Position numbers and translations under genes: made by a program. Below are positions 57,039 to 64,000 of a stretch of DNA of 64,000 bases, piece after piece; position 1 is the stretch's first letter; the number at the start of each line of letters is the position of its first letter. Origin of the DNA: Sinanaerobacter chloroacetimidivorans (lineage in GTDB: Bacteria; Bacillota; Clostridia; Peptostreptococcales; Anaerovoracaceae); assembly GCF_018128545.1 (NCBI RefSeq), contig NZ_JAGSND010000020.1:1-64000 (forward strand), in the 5' to 3' direction. Below the pieces are notes generated by a model. That model did no database searches. It saw only the letters and a program-made list of their open reading frames with translations, and had not been told where the DNA came from.

Positions 57039-58604
57039 ATGAGTAAAGTAAGCATTATTACAGCGGAACAAGCGGCGAATCTTGTGGAGGATGGCGACAC
57101 AGTAATAACAAGCGGATTTGTTGGAAATTGTAATCCTGAAGAGTTAAGCAAAGCTATTGAACAGAGATTTTTACAGACCGGATCTCCTCGTGACCTTACA
57201 TATTTCTATTCCGCTTCGCAAGGGGACCGTAGTGGTACGACAGGAGGAGACCATTTTGCGCATGAAGGATTAGTAAAGCGTGTAATCGTCGGACATTACG
57301 CAACTGCGCCTAAGCTAGGAGCTCTGTGTCTGGCAAATAAGTGTGAAGCATATAACCTACCTCAGGGAGTTCTAACATATCTAATCAGGGATATTGCTGG
57401 GCATCGACCAGGTACCATAACACACGTAGGGCTTGATACTTTTGTTGACCCTAGAAATGGCGGGGGGAAGGTTAATTCTAGGACTACTGAGGATTTGGTT
57501 GAACTCCTTGAGATGGATGGTGAAGAGAAACTTTTCTATAAAGCCTTTCCATTAAATGTTGCGTTCCTTCGAGGAACTTACGCAGATGAATATGGCAATG
57601 TAACGCTGGAGAAGGAGGCCGCAACGACAGAGGTTACTTCGATTGCACAGGCTGTTAAAAATAACGGGGGTAAAGTTGTCGTACAAGTTGAAAAAATAGT
57701 CAGAACGGGGACATTAGATCCAAGACTTGTAAAAATTCCAGGAATTTATGTTCATGCAGTAGTTGTGTCGGATCCGAAGAATCATGAGCAAAGTCTAGGC
57801 GGTGTTTTTAATCCGGCGATCTGCGGAATGACAAGAGAACCGGTGGGGGGAGAGGTTGAGATCAGTCCGCTTTCTGCTAAGAAGATTATAGGCCGCCGGG
57901 CTGCAATGGAACTGCGTAAGGATACGGTAGTCAATCTCGGCATCGGAACTCCTGAATACGTTGCTCAGGTCACCAATGAAGAAGGAATCGCGGATTATAT
58001 GACACTTACAGTAGAATCTGGAGTCATAGGAGGGGTTCCGCAATCCGGTGCGAAATTTGGATCAAGCTTGAACCCGGATGCGATTATCGACCAACCGTAT
58101 CAGTTTGACTTTTACGATGGAGGCGGCCTGGATATGGCATTCCTTGGACTAGCTGAATGCGATGAGATGGGCAATATTAATGTCAGCAAGTTTGGACCAA
58201 AGCTGCCCGGATGCGGGGGCTTTATAAATATTACACAAAATGCAAAAAATGTTTATTTCTGCGGGACATTTAATGCGGATGGTTTGAAAGCAAAAATCGA
58301 AGAGGGAAGATTAGTCATTTTAGAGGAGGGCAAGAAAACAAAATTCATCAAGCAAGTGGAACAAGTTACATTTAGCGGAAGATACGCCAATAAAAAAGGA
58401 CAAAAGGTTCTTTATATCACGGAGCGATGTGTTTTTGAGTTAAGACAGGATGGCCTATACATTATCGAAGTGGCTCCTGGGATTGATGTACGGACACAAA
58501 TTATAGAGCTAATGGAATTTGAGCCGAAAATCGACCTCAATATCAAATCTATGGACGAGGTATTGTTTCGTGAGGAGCGTATGGGACTTAACAGAGATAA
58601 TTAA
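57039..58604 (+). CDS. pct: Propionate-type CoA-transferase (Pct family)
   Basis: 521 residues, family I CoA-transferase with fused alpha and beta halves. Features are TAEQAANLVEDGDTVITSGFVGNCNPEELSKAIEQRF, GTITHVGLDTFVDPRNGGGKVN and VNLGIGTPEYVAQV; the catalytic Glu326 sits in TLTVESGVIGGVPQ. Pct activates lactate (or a related acid) with CoA from acetyl- or propionyl-CoA, feeding the dehydratase encoded next. AGGAGG precedes the ATG. The length equals known Pct proteins. Confidence 0.92.
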   Translation: MSKVSIITAEQAANLVEDGDTVITSGFVGNCNPEELSKAIEQRFLQTGSPRDLTYFYSASQGDRSGTTGGDHFAHEGLVKRVIVGHYATAPKLGALCLANKCEAYNLPQGVLTYLIRDIAGHRPGTITHVGLDTFVDPRNGGGKVNSRTTEDLVELLEMDGEEKLFYKAFPLNVAFLRGTYADEYGNVTLEKEAATTEVTSIAQAVKNNGGKVVVQVEKIVRTGTLDPRLVKIPGIYVHAVVVSDPKNHEQSLGGVFNPAICGMTREPVGGEVEISPLSAKKIIGRRAAMELRKDTVVNLGIGTPEYVAQVTNEEGIADYMTLTVESGVIGGVPQSGAKFGSSLNPDAIIDQPYQFDFYDGGGLDMAFLGLAECDEMGNINVSKFGPKLPGCGGFINITQNAKNVYFCGTFNADGLKAKIEEGRLVILEEGKKTKFIKQVEQVTFSGRYANKKGQKVLYITERCVFELRQDGLYIIEVAPGIDVRTQIIELMEFEPKIDLNIKSMDEVLFREERMGLNRDN

Positions 58605-58688
58605 ATTATTAAAAACGAAGATGATACTGGTCGTTAATTGGATTGATTCCGAAAAATAAAAAGAGTCAGCAATAAAGGAGAAATAGTC

Positions 58689-59501
58689 ATGTATACAATG
58701 GGCGTGGATATTGGTTCTGCTTCCTCAAAGGCAGTAATTCTAAAAGACGGAAAAGAAATAATAGCAACTGCTGTATTACAGGTTGGAACAGGAACTACCG
58801 GACCGAAAAAGGTAATTGACAACGCTCTTGCTAAGGCTGGTTTGACTTTGGATGAAATGGATAATGTCGTTGCAACCGGATACGGTAGATTTATGCTTGA
58901 AGAAGCCAATCAGCAGTTCAGCGAAATTAGTTGTCACGCTAAGGGAAATTTCTTTCAAATTCCTTCAACGCGGACAATTATTGATATTGGCGGGCAGGAT
59001 GCAAAAGTCATTAAATTGGATAGCAAAGGCTCTGTAACGCAGTTTTTCATGAATGACAAATGTGCTGCAGGAACAGGTCGTTTTCTTGAAGTAATGTCTA
59101 GAATCCTTGAGGTTGGACTTGATGAGATGGAAGCTTATGATTCACGAGCATTGGAGCCAGCAACAGTAAGCAGCACCTGTACAGTATTTGCTGAGTCGGA
59201 AGTGATTTCCCAACTCGCCAGTGGAATTGCAGTTGAAAATGTAATCGCTGGAATCCATCGCTCTGTAGCCAGTAAGGCTTGCGCTCTTGTCTACAGAGCG
59301 GGACTCGAAGACGATGTAGTGATGAGTGGTGGCGTAGCACAAAATGGGGGAGTCGTAAGAGCGATCAGCAAACAATTGAACCGACATGTTAATGTAGCAC
59401 CAAATCCGCAGATTACCGGTGCCCTAGGAGCTGCATTGATAGCGTACGAGGAAAATATCAAAGGATTAAAGATTCAGAAGGAGAAAAAAATCAATGACTA
59501 A
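58689..59501 (+). CDS. 2-Hydroxyacyl-CoA dehydratase activator (HgdC/LcdC type)
   Basis: 270 residues, BadF/BcrA-type ATPase of the actin fold. Features are GVDIGSASSKAVILKDGKEII, IDIGGQDAKVIKLDSKG, NDKCAAGTGRFLEVMSRIL (first cluster Cys) and STCTVFAESEVISQLASG (second cluster Cys). The homodimer bridges one 4Fe-4S cluster and uses ATP to push a low-potential electron into the dehydratase. It overlaps the next gene by eight bases. It is oxygen-sensitive chemistry, so the host is a strict anaerobe. Confidence 0.95.
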   Translation: MYTMGVDIGSASSKAVILKDGKEIIATAVLQVGTGTTGPKKVIDNALAKAGLTLDEMDNVVATGYGRFMLEEANQQFSEISCHAKGNFFQIPSTRTIIDIGGQDAKVIKLDSKGSVTQFFMNDKCAAGTGRFLEVMSRILEVGLDEMEAYDSRALEPATVSSTCTVFAESEVISQLASGIAVENVIAGIHRSVASKACALVYRAGLEDDVVMSGGVAQNGGVVRAISKQLNRHVNVAPNPQITGALGAALIAYEENIKGLKIQKEKKIND

Positions 59502-60759
59502 TATAACAGAAATGAATGCAAAACAATTGCTTTTATATTATCAGGAAATCCTTGATAAAGAGGCATGGCAAGCAAAAAAGGAAGGCAGACTTGTTTGCTG
59601 GTCTGCCTCTGTAGCACCGCCGGAGTTTTGCGTCGCGATGGATATTGCCATGGTATACCCTGAAACTCATGCGGCGGGAATTGGGGCACGAAAAGGGGCC
59701 TTGGATTTTCTGGAAGTTTCGGAGCATAAGGGATATTCTTTAGATACGTGCTCCTACGCCAGAGTAAATCTGGGGTACCTGGAACTTTTACTTGAGAAGG
59801 AACGTACCGGTAACACTCCTGAAAAACTTCTGAATTCACCGGCAGTTGAGATTCCTCTACCCGATTTAATCATTACTTGCAATAATATTTGCAACACATT
59901 GCTCAAATGGTATGAAAATCTTGCTGTGGAGTTGAACATTCCATGCATTATCATCGACGTTCCATTCAACCACACGATGCCGATCCCTCAGTATGCAAAA
60001 GAGTATATAGCAGAGCAATTTAAAGATGCGATTGCACAACTTGAAGACATTTGTGGCAGAAAATTTGATTACGATAAGTTTTTAGAGGTTCAGAAACAGA
60101 CTCAGCGTTCAGTGGCACAGTGGAATCGATTGGCAAGCTTTCTCACATATAAGCCTTCCCCTTTGAACGGATTTCATTTATTCAATTTTATGGCATTAAT
60201 TGTCCAGGCGCGAAGTAGAAGTTATGCAGAGATCACATTTAAAAAATTTGCAGATGAATTAGAGCAAAATTTGCAAGAAGGAATTTATGCCTACAGAGAT
60301 GAAGAAAAAAATCGTATTACATGGGAGGGAATTGCAGTATGGCCGCATCTGGGCCATACATTCAAGATGTTAAAAGATTCTGGAATAATTATGACAGGAT
60401 CTGCGTATCCCGGTTTATGGAATTTGACATATGAGCCTGGTGATCTGTATTCAATGGCGGAAGCATATACGAGAATCTATATCAATACATGTATTGAAAA
60501 TAAAACTGAAGTTTTATCCAAAATTATTACGGAAGGACAATGTGATGGAATTCTGTATCATCAAAATAGAAGTTGCAAATTAATGAGCCTTCTGAACGTA
60601 GAGACGGCGGAGCTATTACATAAGAAAAACGGATTGCCATTCGTAAATTTTGATGGTGATCAGACAGATCCGCGTAATTATGCTCCTGCGCAATATGAGG
60701 TTCGTGTGCAGGCTCTTGATGAAATGATGCAGCAGAATAAAGGAGAAAGCAATGAATAG
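59494..60759 (+). CDS. 2-Hydroxyacyl-CoA dehydratase subunit A
   Basis: 421 residues of the HgdA/LcdA/HadB family. It has the Cys-bearing segments CWSASVAPPEFCVAMDIAMVYPETHAAGIGARKG, DTCSYARVNLGYLELL, LIITCNNICNTLLKWYENLA and GQCDGILYHQNRSCKLMSLLN that bind a 4Fe-4S cluster and shape the substrate site. With the next gene it removes water from a 2-hydroxyacyl-CoA, here most likely lactoyl-CoA to acryloyl-CoA. It overlaps both neighbours by eight bases. Confidence 0.92.
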   Translation: MTNITEMNAKQLLLYYQEILDKEAWQAKKEGRLVCWSASVAPPEFCVAMDIAMVYPETHAAGIGARKGALDFLEVSEHKGYSLDTCSYARVNLGYLELLLEKERTGNTPEKLLNSPAVEIPLPDLIITCNNICNTLLKWYENLAVELNIPCIIIDVPFNHTMPIPQYAKEYIAEQFKDAIAQLEDICGRKFDYDKFLEVQKQTQRSVAQWNRLASFLTYKPSPLNGFHLFNFMALIVQARSRSYAEITFKKFADELEQNLQEGIYAYRDEEKNRITWEGIAVWPHLGHTFKMLKDSGIIMTGSAYPGLWNLTYEPGDLYSMAEAYTRIYINTCIENKTEVLSKIITEGQCDGILYHQNRSCKLMSLLNVETAELLHKKNGLPFVNFDGDQTDPRNYAPAQYEVRVQALDEMMQQNKGESNE

Positions 60760-61870
60760 AATCAATGATTTAATAAATGAATTTATTTCTATAAGTACGA
60801 ATCCGCAGGCAGAAATTACTTCTTTTATTGAAAGTACTGGAAGAGGCGCTGTGGGCGTTATGCCGGCGTATTCTCCTGAAGAGATTATCCATGCCGCAGG
60901 CTTTCTCCCTGTTGGAATTTGGGGAGGACAAAAAAGCATTTCAAAAGCACGGGCATATCTCCCTCCATTCACTTGTTCGATTATGCAGTCTGTTATGGAA
61001 CTGCAGCTGGAGGGTGCATATGATATATTAAAAGCCGTCGTTTTCTCAGTTCCCTGTGATACATTAAAATGTATGAGCCAAAAGTGGAAAGGTTCATCTC
61101 CGGTATTGGTATTTACCCACCCCCAAAACCGAAAAATTAAAGCCGCTTCAAAATTTCTCGAGGCTGAGTATAGAATATTACGGGATAAATTAGAAGAAAT
61201 TTTGGGGGTTGAGATATCAGAACTAGCAATCCAAAACAGCATTAAAATCTACAATGACAATAGAAGAACTATGCGAGACTTTACAAATTTGGTTGCAGAT
61301 TATCCACATATCATTGATCCCGCAACACGGCATGCTGTGATCAAGGCGAGATGGTTTATGGAAAAATCCAGGCATACAGCGCTGGTGAGGGAATTGATGT
61401 CAGAGATAAGGAAGCAGCCAATGAAACCGTGGAAAGGGAAAAGGGCAGTGTTGACGGGAATTACTGCTGAGCCGGATGAGATACTGCAAATTTTCAAGGA
61501 ATACGGATTTGCAGTAGTAGCGGATGATCTGGCACAAGAATCTAGGCAATTCAGGATAGATGTGCCGGAAGGAAACGATCCTTTCGAGCGTATTGCGGGT
61601 TGGTGGCTTGAGTTTGATGGATGCTGTCTCGCCACAAATCCTTTAAAACCCCGGGGAGCCATGCTGATTGAAATGGTTGGAAAATATAAAGCGGATGCTG
61701 TTATTGTTTGTATGATGAAATTTTGCGATCCGGAAGAGTTTGATTATCCAATCTATCATGCGCAATTAGAAAAAGCAGGTATTAGAAACCTGTATCTTGA
61801 GATTGATCAAGAGACAGCCTCCTTTGAGCAAATGAAAACGAGAGTACAGAGTTTCCGTGAGATTTTGTAA
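60752..61870 (+). CDS. 2-Hydroxyacyl-CoA dehydratase subunit B
   Basis: 372 residues of the HgdB/LcdB/HadC family, paralogous to subunit A. Features are GRGAVGVMPAYSPEEIIHAAGFLPVGIWGGQ, PFTCSIMQSVMELQLEGAYDILKAVVFSVPCDTLKCMSQKW, GKRAVLTGITAEPDEILQIFKEYGFAVVADDLAQESRQF, and a late Cys segment VCMMKFCDPEEFDYP. It completes the radical dehydratase. Substrate preference (lactoyl- versus longer 2-hydroxyacyl-CoA) cannot be read from motifs alone. Confidence 0.92.
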   Translation: MNRINDLINEFISISTNPQAEITSFIESTGRGAVGVMPAYSPEEIIHAAGFLPVGIWGGQKSISKARAYLPPFTCSIMQSVMELQLEGAYDILKAVVFSVPCDTLKCMSQKWKGSSPVLVFTHPQNRKIKAASKFLEAEYRILRDKLEEILGVEISELAIQNSIKIYNDNRRTMRDFTNLVADYPHIIDPATRHAVIKARWFMEKSRHTALVRELMSEIRKQPMKPWKGKRAVLTGITAEPDEILQIFKEYGFAVVADDLAQESRQFRIDVPEGNDPFERIAGWWLEFDGCCLATNPLKPRGAMLIEMVGKYKADAVIVCMMKFCDPEEFDYPIYHAQLEKAGIRNLYLEIDQETASFEQMKTRVQSFREIL

Positions 61871-61915
61871 ATGATCGGATAAAGAAGATAGTAAATATCT
61901 ATAGGAGGAAATGTA

Positions 61916-62731
61916 ATGGAAATCATTGTTTGCATTAAACAAGTTCCGGGAACAACTGAAGTTGAAATCGATGAAGAAACTGGAGTTTTAAAAAGAGATG
62001 GAATCGAAGCCAAGATGAATCCATATGATTTGTATGCGATTGAAATTGCGGTACGGATCAAAGAAGATAAAGGAGCCAAGGTAACGGCAATTACAATGGG
62101 GCCGCAGCAGGCAATAGTAGTTTTGCGAGAAGCATTTATGATGGGTGCTGATGAAACGGTTTTATTGACGGACCGGAGATTTGCCGGTGCAGATGTTCTG
62201 GCAACTTCATATGCGCTAGCTCAGGGAATTAAAAGACTTCCAAACAATGTTGATTTGATTATTTGCGGCAAAATGACAACCGACGGAGATACTGCTCAGG
62301 TTGGCCCTGAAATTGCTGAATTTATTGGGGTTCCTCATATATCTAACGTGCTCAATATTTTGGAAATAAAAGAGAGGTCAATTGTAGTTGAAATGGACAT
62401 GGGCCATACCATAGAAATTGCTGAAGTTAATTTTCCTTGCTTAATTACTGTGGAGAAGGGAATCAACCAGCCACGTCTGCCTTCTTTTAAAAGGAGATTG
62501 GAAACGGAATCCAAAGAAATATCAGTGTTAAGTCTTAATGACTTTGAAGATCAGGATGAGAAAAGATACGGACTGAATGGCTCTCCAACTCAAGTTAAGA
62601 GAATTTTTCCGCCAGAAACGAACACAAACCGTGAGCTGTGGAAAGGTTCCAGCCAAGAGTTGAGTGATCGGCTAGTAAACAAGCTGATGGAAATGAAGTT
62701 TGTGCAGGAGGAATCGGGATGGCAAAGATAG
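61916..62731 (+). CDS. lctB: EtfB-like subunit of bifurcating lactate dehydrogenase
   Basis: 271 residues, EtfB family. Features are IVCIKQVPGTTEVEIDEETGVLKRDGIEAKMNPYDLYAIEIAV, MGADETVLLTDRRFAGADVLATSYALAQGI and ICGKMTTDGDTAQVGPEIAEFIGVPHISNV. Followed by an EtfA with a ferredoxin domain and a GlcD-like gene, it matches the LctBCD order of Acetobacterium-type lactate dehydrogenase, which drives lactate oxidation by NAD with reduced ferredoxin. It overlaps the next gene by 13 bases. Confidence 0.85.
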   Translation: MEIIVCIKQVPGTTEVEIDEETGVLKRDGIEAKMNPYDLYAIEIAVRIKEDKGAKVTAITMGPQQAIVVLREAFMMGADETVLLTDRRFAGADVLATSYALAQGIKRLPNNVDLIICGKMTTDGDTAQVGPEIAEFIGVPHISNVLNILEIKERSIVVEMDMGHTIEIAEVNFPCLITVEKGINQPRLPSFKRRLETESKEISVLSLNDFEDQDEKRYGLNGSPTQVKRIFPPETNTNRELWKGSSQELSDRLVNKLMEMKFVQEESGWQR

Positions 62732-63894
62732 TAATTCATCAGGAAAAATCAATGTCCCCAGAGGAGACGGTGAAGCTCTGTCCTTTCGGAGCAATTGAAT
62801 GCATTGAAGGTAAAATAGAAATCAATGCAGGATGCAAGATGTGCAAGATCTGCGTTAAACAGGGGCCTGTCGGAGTATTTGAATTGGTTGAAGATGAACC
62901 GGAAACAGCTGAATTTGACCCTGGCAACGGTATCCTGGTTTATGCTGATTGCTCCGAGAGAGAGATTCATCCTGTCACATATGAATTACTGGGAAAAGCA
63001 CGGGAAATGGCGAATAAGATAGGGCACCCTGTATACGGAATTTTGATTGGTTATGAAATTAAAGAGAAGGCAAAAGAATTGTTGCATTACGGAGTAGACG
63101 AAGTTTTTGTTTATGATAATCAACACTTTCAATACTTCAGGATAGAACCATATGCGGCGGCAATGGAAGATCTCATCATGAAAAAAAGGCCAACCATCGT
63201 TTTAGTGGGAGGTACTACTGTTGGAAGATCCTTGGCCCCTCGTGTCGCGGCAAGATTTAGAACGGGATTGACAGCTGACTGCACGAAACTGAGTATTCAG
63301 GATAACACCGACTTAGACCAGATACGTCCTGCGTTTGGCGGGAACATAATGGCACACATTCACACCCCCAAGCATCGGCCTCAGTTCGCAACGGTTCGGT
63401 ATAAAGTATTTGATGCCCCTGCGCGAACAAAAGAAACTGAAGGCAAGATTACCGAATATGACATGCCTCTTGAAAAAATGGCATCTAATATCAATGTCAT
63501 TAAGATAAAGAAAAAAGAAAAAATTGAAGCGCTTGAAGATGCAGAAGTGATTGTTGTTGCGGGAAGAGCAGTAAAGAAGAAAGAGGATCTGAATATGATT
63601 TATCAGCTTGCAGACCGTCTTGGAGCACAGGTTGCGGGAACCAGACCGCTTATTGAGACGGGCTGGCTGGATGCAAGAAAGCAGATAGGGCTTAGCGGAA
63701 GGACTGTAAAACCAAAACTTATCATAACCTGCGGAGTTTCTGGCGCCATACAGTTTATTTCTGGTATGAACAATACAGATTGTATCATTGCAATAAATAG
63801 TAATGAAAATGCAAGTATTTTCAATGTTGCCCATTATGGAATAGTTGGTGATATATACGAGGTTATACCAAGGATTATTGAAAAACTGAAGTGA
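62719..63894 (+). CDS. lctC: EtfA-like subunit with N-terminal ferredoxin domain
   Basis: 391 residues. The N-terminal 60 carry one 4Fe-4S motif (C21, C39, C42, C45 in CPFGAIECIEG...AGCKMCKICVKQGP). The rest is EtfA (VLVGGTTVGRSLAPRVAARFRTGLTADCTKLSI, VVAGRAVKKKEDLNMIYQLADRLGAQVAGTRPLIETGWLDARKQIGLSGRTVKPKLIITCGVSGAIQFISGM). The ferredoxin extension marks the bifurcating lactate-dehydrogenase type and separates it from the EtfA at 55750. Confidence 0.88.
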   Translation: MAKIVIHQEKSMSPEETVKLCPFGAIECIEGKIEINAGCKMCKICVKQGPVGVFELVEDEPETAEFDPGNGILVYADCSEREIHPVTYELLGKAREMANKIGHPVYGILIGYEIKEKAKELLHYGVDEVFVYDNQHFQYFRIEPYAAAMEDLIMKKRPTIVLVGGTTVGRSLAPRVAARFRTGLTADCTKLSIQDNTDLDQIRPAFGGNIMAHIHTPKHRPQFATVRYKVFDAPARTKETEGKITEYDMPLEKMASNINVIKIKKKEKIEALEDAEVIVVAGRAVKKKEDLNMIYQLADRLGAQVAGTRPLIETGWLDARKQIGLSGRTVKPKLIITCGVSGAIQFISGMNNTDCIIAINSNENASIFNVAHYGIVGDIYEVIPRIIEKLK

Positions 63895-63906
63895 GGAGGA
63901 AATCAG

Positions 63907-64000
63907 ATGACTTATAAAAAAATTGATGAGAGAGATCTTGCATTTTTACGATCGGTATGTGGTGAGGATAAAGTTTTTTTTGGAGAAGAGGAAATAAATG
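63907..64000 (+). CDS. lctD: GlcD-like FAD-linked oxidase, N-terminus (cut by window)
   Basis: Only about 31 codons are present (MTYKKIDERDLAFLRSVCGEDKVFFGEEEIN), with GAGGAGG before the ATG. The start fits the N-terminus of FAD-binding lactate/glycolate dehydrogenases (helix plus GEDxVxxxxE). It comes 12 bases after the ferredoxin-EtfA gene, as in LctBCD. Incomplete at the window edge. Confidence 0.65.
   Translation, partial: MTYKKIDERDLAFLRSVCGEDKVFFGEEEIN

Overview
The window reads as a low-to-moderate GC anaerobic Firmicute (Clostridia) chromosome carrying a large integrative conjugative element (ICE). The evidence is the Tn1549-like conjugation genes, the oxygen-sensitive acrylate/2-hydroxyacyl-CoA chemistry with two electron-transfer flavoproteins, a TAXI-type TRAP transporter and strong AGGAGG ribosome sites. 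The species cannot be fixed from the sequence; the catabolic block resembles Anaerotignum (Clostridium) propionicum-type alanine/lactate fermenters.

Region 1 (1-21.9 kb, GC-rich) is the conjugation half of the ICE. It holds a 5'-truncated cytosine methyltransferase with a second conserved-looking reading frame inside it, a PrgI-like membrane protein, a VirB4-partner protein, VirB4, an amidoligase with a gamma-glutamylcyclotransferase, an NlpC/P60 cell-wall peptidase, a ParM/ParR-like pair, several DUF proteins, a probable oriT region, MobC, a relaxase fused to Sel1 repeats, a Toprim primase-like protein and the VirD4 coupling protein. An arsenic operon on the minus strand (arsR, permease, ferredoxin-DUF2703, thioredoxin-like, acr3, arsC; 2.6-6.7 kb) sits inside this transfer operon, directly in front of virB4.

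Region 2 (21.9-30.9 kb) is AT-rich cargo bounded by two copies of the same ICE segment. A SLOG-gene remnant lies at 22.0 kb, and a virD4 fragment plus an intact SLOG gene lie at 30.8-31.5 kb. Between them are a small Cys-rich exported protein, an OB-fold-like exported protein, a MacB-type ABC exporter, and an ArsR / P1B-ATPase / MtrA-like corrinoid-protein operon whose operators match those of the arsenic operon. An IS1595-family element follows.

Region 3 (31.5-43.8 kb) is the regulation and integration half of the ICE. It has three XRE regulators, a receiver-like protein and a GGDEF diguanylate cyclase, and a promoter followed by a c-di-GMP-I riboswitch and two terminators. After these come a sigma-like protein, a probable structured RNA, a serine-recombinase cluster (two complete enzymes, one lacking the catalytic domain, two small catalytically altered relatives), ArdA and a hypothetical protein. 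The layout suggests an element-encoded c-di-GMP circuit acting on the excision operon. The right end of the ICE lies somewhere in 43.8-44.3 kb; the left end is outside the window.

Region 4 (44.3-64 kb) is chromosomal: a 3-methyladenine glycosylase, two decayed genes, an AraC regulator fused to a GH39-like domain, and a long plus-strand catabolic cluster. In order, the cluster has a CoA-transferase, TAXI binding protein, fused TRAP permease, hotdog acyl-CoA ammonia-lyase, acyl-CoA dehydrogenase, EtfB, EtfA, propionate-type CoA-transferase, 2-hydroxyacyl-CoA dehydratase activator, two dehydratase subunits and an LctBCD-like bifurcating lactate dehydrogenase cut by the window end. Together these could turn lactate/alanine and beta-alanine through acryloyl-CoA to propionate.
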